The notes under the pieces are model-generated. The model worked only from the letters and a program-made list of their open reading frames with translations. It did not search any database and was not told the origin of the DNA. From CBDAPE01 sp965198325 (GTDB taxonomy: Bacteria > Pseudomonadota > Alphaproteobacteria > UBA828 > JAPUJA01), in contig CBDAPE010000013.1 of NCBI GenBank assembly GCA_965198325.1, positions 62,001 to 126,000 of the forward strand: a DNA stretch of 64,000 nt, written 5' to 3'. The translations under genes and the position numbers were made by a program. Every line of letters starts with the position of its first letter. Positions within the stretch are counted from its first letter, which is position 1. Shown in pieces: positions 1 through 7,458 of this stretch.

Positions 1-327
1 CGGGCGATCCGGGTCGATATCGCCGAGAGGCTCGCGGCCCGAGTTCGCCGCCTTGCGAGAAACGGACCGGTCTCGCTCACCGCCGGTCTTGCAACGTTGG
101 CCGGCTGTAGCACGTCGATCCTGGCGCTGGTACTGGCGGAAATGGGATTTCGGCCGGTCGAAGGCGGACCGGAAGACGCTCTTCGCTTCGCGTTGCCGGA
201 ACGCAAGCGTCCGCGCGGTCGTGCCCGCAAGACGGACACCAAACGAAGGAAGTCGCGGGAGGCGGACGATTCACCCTTCGCCAAGCTCGCGTCCCGCCGA
301 CCCGGGGATGAGGATACGCGATCGTGA
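1..327 (+). CDS. C-terminal end of a helicase-type protein (partial)
   Basis: An open frame runs in from the left edge and stops at TGA 325-327, so only the last 108 residues are visible. It has a hydrophobic helix-forming stretch, then a basic Lys/Arg-rich tail and a terminal SPFAKL motif. I recall this kind of ending from the large DEAD/DEAH (SUV3/MgpS-like) helicases that precede an S4 protein, fdxA and carD in many alphaproteobacteria. No helicase motif is inside the window, so the call rests on the tail and on gene order. The stop overlaps the next gene's GTG start, which suggests translational coupling. Confidence 0.5.
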   Translation, partial: RAIRVDIAERLAARVRRLARNGPVSLTAGLATLAGCSTSILALVLAEMGFRPVEGGPEDALRFALPERKRPRGRARKTDTKRRKSREADDSPFAKLASRRPGDEDTRS

Positions 328-641
328 CGGACAGATCCGTCGGCGAGAGCCGCGAGCTGCGTCTCGATCGCTGGCTGTTTCATGCCCGTTTCTTCAAGTC
401 ACGCTCCCTTGCCCAGCGTTTTTGCGAAGCGGGCAAGGTACGTATCAATCGGATACGAACCCGCAAGGCGCATTATGCGTTGCGCCCCGGAGATGTGTTG
501 ACGTTCGCCCTGGGGTCCCGGGTAAGGATCGTCCGCGTGCACGCCCTGGGCAAGCGCCGGGGACCCGCGCCCGAGGCCCGAACCCTTTATGAGGACCTGT
601 CACCGGCCGCCCCGCCGACAGTAGGCATACCGCGGCCCTGA
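324..641 (+). CDS. S4-domain RNA-binding protein (Hsp15-like)
   Basis: A 105-residue basic protein with an S4 fold at about residues 12-60 (LDRWLFHARFFKSR, then KVRINR and the RPGDVL turn). This is the layout of the Hsp15/HslR heat-shock protein that recycles stalled 50S subunits. The GTG start at 324 overlaps the upstream stop (GTGA). The C-terminal tail is Pro/Arg-rich and variable. It lies in the order helicase, S4 protein, small protein, fdxA, carD. The family is clear; the ribosome-recycling role is taken from the family. Confidence 0.85.
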   Translation: MTDRSVGESRELRLDRWLFHARFFKSRSLAQRFCEAGKVRINRIRTRKAHYALRPGDVLTFALGSRVRIVRVHALGKRRGPAPEARTLYEDLSPAAPPTVGIPRP

Positions 642-727
642 TCGGGCTGCCGGATGCCTGTCGCGCACACCGTCTCGAATGGCTTGAACCAGGATTCGCC
701 GCAGCCTATATCTTCTAACGGACGACG

Positions 728-1189
728 ATGATCAACCGATTGCGAAAACTCCTCTCGGGTGAACTTGAAACACCCGCTGGCAATCATGCGGCCGATGAGT
801 TGCAACTTGCGGCGGCCTCGCTACTCGTCGAGGCGGCACGACTCGACGGTGTCTACGATGCGATCGAGCGCGACGCACTGACCGGCGCGCTCATGCGCCG
901 GTTCGAACTCTCGGGAGAAGAGACGGAATCCCTGATAGAGGCCGCCGAGCAGGCTCAAGACGATTCAGCCCAGCTTCACCGCTTCGTCAAGACGATCCGG
1001 GATGATTTTTCAGCCGACGAACGCATCGAAATGATTGAAATGCTGTGGGAAGTGGTATACGCCGACGGCGAACTACACCCGTACGAAGCGAATCTAATGC
1101 GTCGGGTGGGCGGCCTACTCTATGTAACGGATCGCGACAGGGGTGCAGCCCGCAAGAGAGTATTGGAGCGCATAGGGTCGTCATCGTGA
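728..1189 (+). CDS. TerB-like tellurite-resistance family protein
   Basis: A 153-residue, acidic, mostly helical protein. It has the TerB-like pattern of two similar helical halves, each holding an ADGE/LDG type acidic turn (AARLDGVYDAIE at about residues 35-46 and YADGELHPYE at about 110-119). No signal peptide or membrane segment is visible, so it is probably cytosolic. Proteins of this fold often sit next to fdxA in alphaproteobacteria. Metal binding by the acidic turns is plausible but unproven, and a direct role in tellurite resistance should not be assumed. Confidence 0.75.
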   Translation: MINRLRKLLSGELETPAGNHAADELQLAAASLLVEAARLDGVYDAIERDALTGALMRRFELSGEETESLIEAAEQAQDDSAQLHRFVKTIRDDFSADERIEMIEMLWEVVYADGELHPYEANLMRRVGGLLYVTDRDRGAARKRVLERIGSSS

Positions 1190-1256
1190 CCTCCCGTGCC
1201 CAATTTGTGCAGTCAGCGGTGTGCGATCGGGTTCTTGGAATCGACTGGAGAGTTGC

Positions 1257-1592
1257 ATGACGTACGTTGTGAAAGACGCCTGCATTCGATGCAAATATAT
1301 GGATTGCATCGAAGTTTGCCCCGTGGATTGTTTCTACGAGGGCGAAAACATGCTCGTGATTCACCCCGACGAATGCATCGACTGCGGTGTTTGCGAACCC
1401 GAATGCCCGGTGGAGGCGATCGTTCCCGATACGGATGGCGACATCGCCGACTGGGTGGAATTCAATAGAAAATACTCTGAATCCTGGCCCAACATCACCC
1501 GCAAGGGCGAACCGCCGGCGGATGCCGATCAGTGGGTGGACGCACCGGACAAGATGAAAAATTTCTCGGAGAGACCAGGTCAGGGGTCCTGA
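1257..1592 (+). CDS. fdxA: 7Fe ferredoxin FdxA ([3Fe-4S][4Fe-4S])
   Basis: A 111-residue electron carrier of the Azotobacter FdI type. Cys9, Cys17 and Cys50 fit the [3Fe-4S] site, and Cys21, Cys40, Cys43 and Cys46 fit the [4Fe-4S] site; Cys12 and Cys25 are additional. The acidic C-terminal extension ending near KNFSERPG is usual for the family. I chose ATG 1257 because the protein then begins MTYVV as in homologues and a GGAG lies 8 bases upstream; an in-frame start at 1221 would add 12 residues that look non-coding. It precedes carD, the common alphaproteobacterial order. Confidence 0.95.
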   Translation: MTYVVKDACIRCKYMDCIEVCPVDCFYEGENMLVIHPDECIDCGVCEPECPVEAIVPDTDGDIADWVEFNRKYSESWPNITRKGEPPADADQWVDAPDKMKNFSERPGQGS

Positions 1593-1885
1593 ACAGGCGA
1601 CCTTGACAGTTGTAGCTGATTTATAGAGATTCCCGGTTAACTATTTAAAATGCTGGATTTTTTTCATCCCTTGTGGTAGGGTCCAGCAATAATCTCGTCG
1701 CATCGGCAGAGTTCAGTTCCGGTATCCGTGACATATCGGGGCGAGGAGAGTTTTGGGCAAGATATCTGCAGCGAAGCATTATCGGCGGGCTGGTCGGGCA
1801 AATTGAATGATTTGCATGCGGTCACGCCGTCAGACAGCGATGCCAGGTCTTTTTGCGCGTCCTTCCATCTAAGGAAAGAGGATAC
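1593..1885 (+). other. carD leader / intergenic region
   Basis: About 290 bases without a convincing gene. It is clearly more AT-rich than its surroundings, notably 1611-1660. A TTGACA is present at 1603-1608, but no good -10 lies at 16-18 bases from it, so I do not call a promoter with confidence. The region most likely holds the carD promoter and 5' leader. A good Shine-Dalgarno (AAGGAAAGAGG) sits just before ATG 1886. Confidence 0.4.
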
Positions 1886-2383
1886 ATGACTGAGAAGCTT
1901 GCGTTTCGTGTCAACGATCACGTCGTCTACCCGTCGCACGGCGTCGGCAAGGTTACAGGGGTCGAATCCCAGATGATCGGCGAAACCAAGCTGAAATTCT
2001 TCGTCGTGGATTTCGAGCGCGACAAGATGACCTTGCGCGTTCCCACCTCGAAAGCGGTGGGGGTAGGCATGCGCAAGCTGTGTTCGCCTGCACAGATGAA
2101 GACGGCGATGTCGGCCCTGAAACGCCGCGCGCGAGTCAAACGCGTAATGTGGAGCCGGCGCGCCCAAGAATACGAAACCAAACTTCATTCCGGCGATCCG
2201 GTTTCGATCGCCGAGGTCGTGCGCGACCTGCATGTGGGCAGTGGCCAGGCGGATCAGTCCTATAGCGAACGTCAGATGTACGAAGCCGCCCTCGAGCGGC
2301 TCGCGCGCGAGGTTGCCGCGATCGAGAAAATCGACACCGAGGCCGCAGCGGAGAAGCTCGAGCAGGTGCTCGCCGCCGCCTGA
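1886..2383 (+). CDS. carD: CarD/CdnL-type RNA polymerase-binding regulator
   Basis: A 165-residue protein. The N-terminal Tudor-like RNA-polymerase-interaction domain (about residues 7-65) contains the signature DHVVYPSHGVGKV. It is followed by a basic helical DNA-binding domain (about 70-160) with the WSRRAQEYETKL segment. CarD/CdnL proteins stabilise open complexes at promoters, especially rRNA-type promoters. I chose ATG 1886 over the in-frame ATG 1853 because of the strong ribosome-binding site and because homologues start a few residues before F-x-V-x-D-x-V-V-Y-P. Downstream lies a degenerate phosphatase and then rpoH, giving a transcription/stress cluster. Confidence 0.93.
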   Translation: MTEKLAFRVNDHVVYPSHGVGKVTGVESQMIGETKLKFFVVDFERDKMTLRVPTSKAVGVGMRKLCSPAQMKTAMSALKRRARVKRVMWSRRAQEYETKLHSGDPVSIAEVVRDLHVGSGQADQSYSERQMYEAALERLAREVAAIEKIDTEAAAEKLEQVLAAA

Positions 2384-2453
2384 GCGCTATCGTGCTCCTC
2401 GCCGGTACCGCGGGCACGAGAGCCGCCCCGGATCGTCGGGTAGGGGAGCCCGC

Positions 2454-3257
2454 GTGACGGATAAATCCGGAATATTCGCCGAAATCAGGGGCGCCGAGCG
2501 CATCTGGGCGGTTGCCGCAATTCATGGCGAGGCCGAGCAGCTTGTGCGACTTCACAGCCAGCTCGAGAAGCGCTTCAGACCGGGCGACCGGCTCGTCTAT
2601 CTCGGCAATTACGTGGGCTGCGGACCTGCCAGCGTCGAATCCGTCGACGAGCTGCTGCGCTTCCGCCGTGGACTGCTCGGGCGTCCGGGCGCGATGGCTT
2701 GCGATGTCGTTTACATCCGCGGGCGCCAAGAGGAGATGTGGGACCGCCTCACGCAGCTTCAGTTTGCGGTCAACCCCGTCGAGGTGCTGGGCTGGATGCT
2801 CGAGCGCGGCATCGGCGAAACGCTAGAAGCCTACGGCAAGGCGCCGGCAGACCTCCTAGCCCGCGCGCGCTCAGGGGCGCTCGAATTGGCTCGGCTCGGC
2901 AACGAACTCCGAGAGGCGATCCACGCACATCCCAGTCATGCGGATTTGTTTGCCGCCATCCGACGGGCAGCCTACACGGCAAACACCGAGCTGATTTTCG
3001 TTCATTCGGGCTACGACCCCGCCCGACCGCTGGAAATCCAGGACGACGCACTGTGGTGGGGTAGCGAGAGCTTCGACACCATCGAGGCGCTGGACACCGG
3101 CACCTGCAAGGTGATCCGTGGGCTGGATCCCGTCCGGCGTGGCCCTCGCAGCACGGCCTGGACGGAGACCATCGACGCCGGCTGCGGCTTTGGAGGCCCG
3201 CTTCGAGCCGTCTGCTTCGATTTGTCGGGTGCCACGGTCGACAGGCTGGACAGCTAA
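2454..3257 (+). CDS. Calcineurin-fold protein with degenerate metal site (pseudo-phosphatase)
   Basis: A 267-residue protein starting at GTG 2454, with GGGGAG just upstream. The order of PPP/ApaH-type phosphatase motifs is recognisable but nearly every metal ligand is changed. Motif I (normally GDxHG) reads AAIHG at 21-25. Motif II (normally GDYVDRG) reads GNYVGCG at 51-57. Motif III (normally RGNHE) reads RGRQE at 89-93. The histidine of motif I and a later HSG remain. The frame is intact and codon use looks normal, so this is probably a kept, non-catalytic binding or regulatory protein and not a decayed gene. It sits 70 bases after carD and before rpoH; its partner is unknown. Confidence 0.8.
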   Translation: MTDKSGIFAEIRGAERIWAVAAIHGEAEQLVRLHSQLEKRFRPGDRLVYLGNYVGCGPASVESVDELLRFRRGLLGRPGAMACDVVYIRGRQEEMWDRLTQLQFAVNPVEVLGWMLERGIGETLEAYGKAPADLLARARSGALELARLGNELREAIHAHPSHADLFAAIRRAAYTANTELIFVHSGYDPARPLEIQDDALWWGSESFDTIEALDTGTCKVIRGLDPVRRGPRSTAWTETIDAGCGFGGPLRAVCFDLSGATVDRLDS

Positions 3258-3315
3258 ACGCATTCAACCAAATATGGACGAGATTTAATTCAGAATCCCA
3301 CACGCCATGATTATG

Positions 3316-3343
3316 TTGTCATGAAAATATTTTAGAATATTAT
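3316..3343 (+). promoter_or_regulatory. Candidate sigma70-type promoter for rpoH
   Basis: In the AT-rich 217-base gap before rpoH, TTGTCA (3316-3321) and TATTAT (3338-3343) are separated by 16 bases; each matches the consensus at 5 of 6 positions. The predicted transcript would have a leader of about 120 bases, which leaves room for the mRNA-structure control common for rpoH. This is sequence pattern only. Confidence 0.4.
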
Positions 3344-3474
3344 TTTATTACAACGGCTTAATAAAACAGACGAATATAGTCCGAATTTCGTTGATTTCCT
3401 TTCCGGCACCTTTTAAAACTATTCCAAATAACGGCATCACGCGTCCCAGAGGACGCCGCCGCTAGGACAGGACA

Positions 3475-4359
3475 ATGAGCTACTCCGAGACTGCCGAAAG
3501 CCAGCGGGCCAATCGACGATTTATCAAGGACGCAGTGCGCACGCCGCTACTCTCCCGGGAACGGGAATTCGACCTCGCCCGACGCTGGCGAAACGATGAG
3601 GACGAGGCGGCGCTGCACGAATTGATCCGCGCATACACCCGGCTCGCCATCAGCACGGCGGCGAAATATCGCAATTACGGCCTGCCCATGAGCGATCTCG
3701 TTCAGGAGGGCAATATCGGGCTGATGCAGGCCGCCGCCCGCTTCGATCCCGACCGCGAGGTGCGCTTCTCGACATACGCGACCTGGTGGATCCGTTCGGC
3801 AATGCAGGATTACATCCTGCGCAACTGGTCGATCGTGCGTACCGGCACGACGGCAGCCCAGAAGTCGCTCTTCTTCAATTTCCGGCGGCTGAGGGCGCGG
3901 ATCGAGAGCGCGAGCGGCGGAACCCTGGATGCCGGAGGGCGTGATACCATCGCCGACGTACTGGGTGTGAACCTCGTTGACGTCGAAGCCATGGAGGGCC
4001 GGCTCAGCCGAAGCGATCAGTCACTAAACGCCGTGGTCGGCGAGAGCGGCGAAGACGAATGGCAGGACTTCATTCCCGATACCCGTCCCAGCCCGGAAGA
4101 CATCGTCGTCGAGATACGCGACAACCAGACCCGCTCGCGCTGGCTCGCCAACGCACTCAAGGAGCTGACCGCCCGGGAACAGACGATCATCAGCGAGCGC
4201 CGTCTGCGGGACGAAGCCGTGACCCTGGAGGCGCTCGGCAAGGAACTGGGCATTAGCAAGGAGCGGGTCCGGCAGATCGAACACAAAGCCCTGCAGAAGC
4301 TTCGCGCATCCATCGAAAAGCAAATCCTCGATCCGAAGGATCTTTTGCCGGACCACTGA
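3475..4359 (+). CDS. rpoH: RNA polymerase heat-shock sigma factor RpoH (sigma-32)
   Basis: A 294-residue sigma70-family factor of RpoH length. Region 2 includes the -10-recognition helix around residues 97-116 (STYATWWIRSAMQDYI). The diagnostic RpoH box QKSLFFNFRR at 129-138 separates it from RpoD and RpoS. Region 4.2 (about 250-285, ending SKERVRQIEHKALQKLR) carries the helix-turn-helix for the -35 element. Alphaproteobacteria often have more than one RpoH; this copy lies downstream of carD and a pseudo-phosphatase and has its own AT-rich upstream region. The stop is followed by 160 bases without an obvious gene. Confidence 0.95.
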   Translation: MSYSETAESQRANRRFIKDAVRTPLLSREREFDLARRWRNDEDEAALHELIRAYTRLAISTAAKYRNYGLPMSDLVQEGNIGLMQAAARFDPDREVRFSTYATWWIRSAMQDYILRNWSIVRTGTTAAQKSLFFNFRRLRARIESASGGTLDAGGRDTIADVLGVNLVDVEAMEGRLSRSDQSLNAVVGESGEDEWQDFIPDTRPSPEDIVVEIRDNQTRSRWLANALKELTAREQTIISERRLRDEAVTLEALGKELGISKERVRQIEHKALQKLRASIEKQILDPKDLLPDH

Positions 4360-4520
4360 CGGCCCACCGATTCCCAACGGCCCGAATGTCGCCCGGCTGA
4401 GCCTGCCCGGCCCCCATCGAATGTGCGGGCCTCGATCCGAATCGATGGCATAATCCCGCATGGGGCACCGAACGCGCCCGAGCGAATAGCCCTTCCAGCC
4501 AAGGATCCGGATCCCGCGAA

Positions 4521-5645
4521 ATGAAGAACTTCGACTTTCTGGTCATCGGCGCCGGCGTGGCCGGTGCGGCAGCCGGCTACGGACTGGCCTCCACCGGTCG
4601 AGTGGCCCTGCTCGAACGGGAGGCAACACCCGGCTATCACTCGACCGGCCGCTCGGCGGCACTCCACACGGAGACCTATGGCAACGCGGTGATTCGGGCG
4701 CTTACGGTGGGGAGCCGCGATTTTCTGCTCGAGCCGCCGACGGGATTCGCGGATCATGCGATCCTGAGCCCGCGCGGCGCGATGATCATCGGACGCGCGG
4801 ATCAGATCGCGCTTCTCGACGCCGCTTTCGAGGACAGCGTCCGGCTGGTTCCAACTGTCCGCCGTCTCAGCGCCGAGGACGCGGTCGCGCGAGTTCCCAT
4901 CCTGCGCGAAGAGTACGTTGCGGGCGCAGTTTTCGAGCCCGCCGCCATGGACATGGACGTCAACGCGATCCATCAGGGGTTCCTGCGGGGCTTGCGGGCA
5001 CGGGGCAGTGAACTCGTGGTCAACGCCGAAATCCGCGCGCTGGAGCGAACTGGCGAGGTCTGGTGCGCGGACACACCCGCCGGCAGTTTTCGCGCGCCGG
5101 TCGTGATCAACGCTGCTGGCGCCTGGTGCGATGAGATTGCAGGCCTCGCCGACGTCGCACCCATCGGGCTGGTGCCGAAGCGACGCACGGCGTTTACCTT
5201 CGATCCACCCACGGGTGCGGATTCCGAGGGTTGGTGCATGGTGATCGGCGCGGCGGAAGAATTCTATTTCAAGCCCGAATCAGGTCGCCTGCTCGGGTCT
5301 CCGGCGGACGAAACGCCGGTCGAACCCCAGGATGTGCAACCGGACGAGATGGATATAGCGCTGGGCGCCGACTGGATCATGAAGGCGGCGCACATCGAAA
5401 TTCGGCGAATCGAGAGTCAATGGGCAGGGTTGCGTAGCTTCGTCGCCGACAAGACTCTGGTCGCCGGGTTCGACCCGGACGCGCCCGGTTTCTTCTGGCT
5501 GGCCGGTCAGGGCGGCTACGGCATCATGACCTCGCCCGCCATGAGCCGCGTCGCCGCCGCGCTGGCAAGGAGCTTGGACATTCCGGCGGACCTCGCCGCA
5601 CATGGCGTCACGGCCGCTGCTCTTTCGCCAACGCGGCTGCGCTGA
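4521..5645 (+). CDS. FAD-dependent DAO-family oxidoreductase (D-amino-acid dehydrogenase-like)
   Basis: A 374-residue flavoprotein. The dinucleotide-binding motif GAGVAG is at residues 10-15, followed by a LLEREATPGYHSTGRSAA segment that strongly resembles D-arginine dehydrogenase (DauA) and related DadA-type enzymes. The C-terminal GQGGYGIMTSPA motif closes the FAD site. The expected reaction is oxidative deamination of a D-amino or N-substituted amino acid, with electrons passed to a quinone or to oxygen. The substrate cannot be read from sequence. It is convergent with surE, with only about 10 bases between the stops. Confidence 0.8.
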   Translation: MKNFDFLVIGAGVAGAAAGYGLASTGRVALLEREATPGYHSTGRSAALHTETYGNAVIRALTVGSRDFLLEPPTGFADHAILSPRGAMIIGRADQIALLDAAFEDSVRLVPTVRRLSAEDAVARVPILREEYVAGAVFEPAAMDMDVNAIHQGFLRGLRARGSELVVNAEIRALERTGEVWCADTPAGSFRAPVVINAAGAWCDEIAGLADVAPIGLVPKRRTAFTFDPPTGADSEGWCMVIGAAEEFYFKPESGRLLGSPADETPVEPQDVQPDEMDIALGADWIMKAAHIEIRRIESQWAGLRSFVADKTLVAGFDPDAPGFFWLAGQGGYGIMTSPAMSRVAAALARSLDIPADLAAHGVTAAALSPTRLR

Positions 5646-5654
5646 CGCGGCGGG

Positions 5655-6497
5655 CTAATCGAAAATCGCCTTGAGCTTTCCAAGCGTCGGCCGGTGGGTC
5701 AGGTTGAATTCGAGAGGCGTGATCGCGATCGCATTGCGATTGAACAGCACGTCGAGATCGGTACCCGGCTTCTGCGCATGCTCGAGACGCACCGTGCGCA
5801 TGCCTTCGGCAGAGGGCACGCGCCAGAAATAGGGCACGCCGCGCGCGTCGATCCGGGAATCGAGCACGTCGCCGATCGCGTGACGCCCCTGAGGCACCGC
5901 CACGACGCCCGTCACCCCGTCGGGTGGAACATCGGGAAAATTGATATTGATGACCACGTCCCGGGGCCAGCCCGTGCCCAGCAGCTTGCGCAGGACCGTG
6001 GGTGCCCACGCTTCGGCAGTTTTCCATTTGAGCGACCCCTTGACGGGCCACGTCTGGCTGAGCGCGGCCGCCCGAACGCCGAGCAGGCTCGCCTCGATCG
6101 CGCCCGCGACGGTCCCCGAATAGGTAATGTCCTCGCCGACATTCTCGCCCGAATCGACACCCGAGAGAACGAGGTCCGGCGGCTGGGCCGCGAGGATGTG
6201 CTTCACAGCCAAGAATATGCAGTCGGTCGGCGTGCCGTCGACACAGAATCGCCGGGGCGCCAATTTGCGCATGCGCAAGGGCGCGTGCATGGTGAAGTTG
6301 TGGGATGCCGCGCTCTGTTGGGATTCGGGCGCGACGGTCCAGACATCGTCGCTTAGGGTCCTGGCGATCCGCTGGAGCACCCGCAGACCCGGCGCCGTAA
6401 TGCCGTCGTCGTTGCACAGCAGAATTCGAAGCGGACGTCCACGCTGGGCATTCGTCGACCGCCGGGCCACCTTGTGTGCTGTCGTGGTCTTACTCAT
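5655..6497 (-). CDS. surE: 5'/3'-nucleotidase SurE
   Basis: A 280-residue SurE nucleotidase that removes phosphate from nucleoside monophosphates. The metal-binding ND-D motif is in LLCNDDGI (residues 26-33). The conserved SGVDSGENVG and YSGTVAGAIEA segments lie near residues 115-135. The body is of usual length (about 255). An N-terminal extension of some 22 basic, Ser/Thr-rich residues precedes the first strand, so translation may begin later than ATG 6497. It is not in the common surE-pcm-nlpD context here; its neighbours are an oxidoreductase and a divergent GntR regulator. Confidence 0.92.
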   Translation of the reverse strand: MSKTTTAHKVARRSTNAQRGRPLRILLCNDDGITAPGLRVLQRIARTLSDDVWTVAPESQQSAASHNFTMHAPLRMRKLAPRRFCVDGTPTDCIFLAVKHILAAQPPDLVLSGVDSGENVGEDITYSGTVAGAIEASLLGVRAAALSQTWPVKGSLKWKTAEAWAPTVLRKLLGTGWPRDVVININFPDVPPDGVTGVVAVPQGRHAIGDVLDSRIDARGVPYFWRVPSAEGMRTVRLEHAQKPGTDLDVLFNRNAIAITPLEFNLTHRPTLGKLKAIFD

Positions 6498-6621
6498 TCC
6501 CCTACACGGCGCTGCAGACCTGCTCGTAGAATCCCGGCCGGTATGGCGCCGGGCGTTTGACAGGGACCGTCCCGCCCCTTAGCCTTCGCCGAGACCCGAT
6601 TATGTGGACCGTACCAAAGGC

Positions 6622-7350
6622 ATGGCCCGAGCCGCAACATCGAAACCACCGATTTACCAGCGCGTACGCGATCACTTCGTCTCGCAGATCGATCAGGGTG
6701 CGCTCAAACCCCACAGCAAGCTACCCTCCGAGCGCGTGCTGAGCGAGACGCTCAAGATCAGCCGGACGACGGCGCGCCAGGCCTTCATTCAGCTCGAGAG
6801 CGAGGGTTTCATCTACCGCTCGGACCGGCGTGGCTGGTTCGTCGCGCCACCCCGCCTGCATTATAGCCTTTCGGGCGCCTTCAGTTTTTCGCGCAATGTC
6901 GTCACCGAAGGCGGCAAGCCCGGTGCGCGCGTGCTGTCGGCGGAGATCGCCGTTCCGCCGCGCTGGATCCGCGAGCGCTTGGGGCTGGGGCCCAAGGAAC
7001 AGGCCCACAAGACCCTGCGTCTACGCCTGATAAGCGGCGAGCCCGCGATGATCGAAGAGAGCTACGTGCCGGCACGCCGGTTTCCGGGATTTCACGACCA
7101 TGACCTTCGCCGCTCGTTCTTCGATATCTGGAAGGACGGCTACGGCGTCGAAGCGGAGCACCATGAGGTTTCGCTCCGGCTCGTCGAACTGGGCGACGAC
7201 GAAGCCCGGCTGCTAGGGCAAAAACCGGGCAGTGCGGGAATTCTGGTCACCCAGGTGATCTTCGATCGAGACGGCCGACCCATCGATGTCGACAACCTGT
7301 ATTGGCGGGGCGACGCCGCCGAGTTCACGGTGAGCGGCCGGGTCGAATAG
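6622..7350 (+). CDS. GntR-family (HutC/UTRA type) transcription regulator
   Basis: A protein of about 242 residues. The N-terminal winged helix-turn-helix (PIYQRVRDHF to TTARQAFIQLESEGFIY) is followed by a UTRA effector-binding domain (about residues 90-235, with GEPAMIEESYVP and the terminal DGRPIDVDNLYWRGD). HutC-type regulators bind small effectors such as urocanate, sugars or amines. An upstream in-frame GTG at 6604 is an alternative start; neither has a strong ribosome-binding site. It lies just before and in the same direction as the DAO-GcvT gene, so that gene is the likely target. Confidence 0.85.
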   Translation: MARAATSKPPIYQRVRDHFVSQIDQGALKPHSKLPSERVLSETLKISRTTARQAFIQLESEGFIYRSDRRGWFVAPPRLHYSLSGAFSFSRNVVTEGGKPGARVLSAEIAVPPRWIRERLGLGPKEQAHKTLRLRLISGEPAMIEESYVPARRFPGFHDHDLRRSFFDIWKDGYGVEAEHHEVSLRLVELGDDEARLLGQKPGSAGILVTQVIFDRDGRPIDVDNLYWRGDAAEFTVSGRVE

Positions 7351-7458
7351 CCGGGGAAGGAAAATCTCCTTCTGGTACGGACCAATCTTGAAGCCTGCGC
7401 CGCGCCTCGTGACGATCGCACCGGCGCACGTGTGCGGATAGAACAAGGGGGACCCATC

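Noticed and set aside
1603..1630. TTGACA promoter upstream of carD
   Set aside because: The nearest TATAGA is only 13 bases away and no acceptable -10 is found at 16-18 bases.
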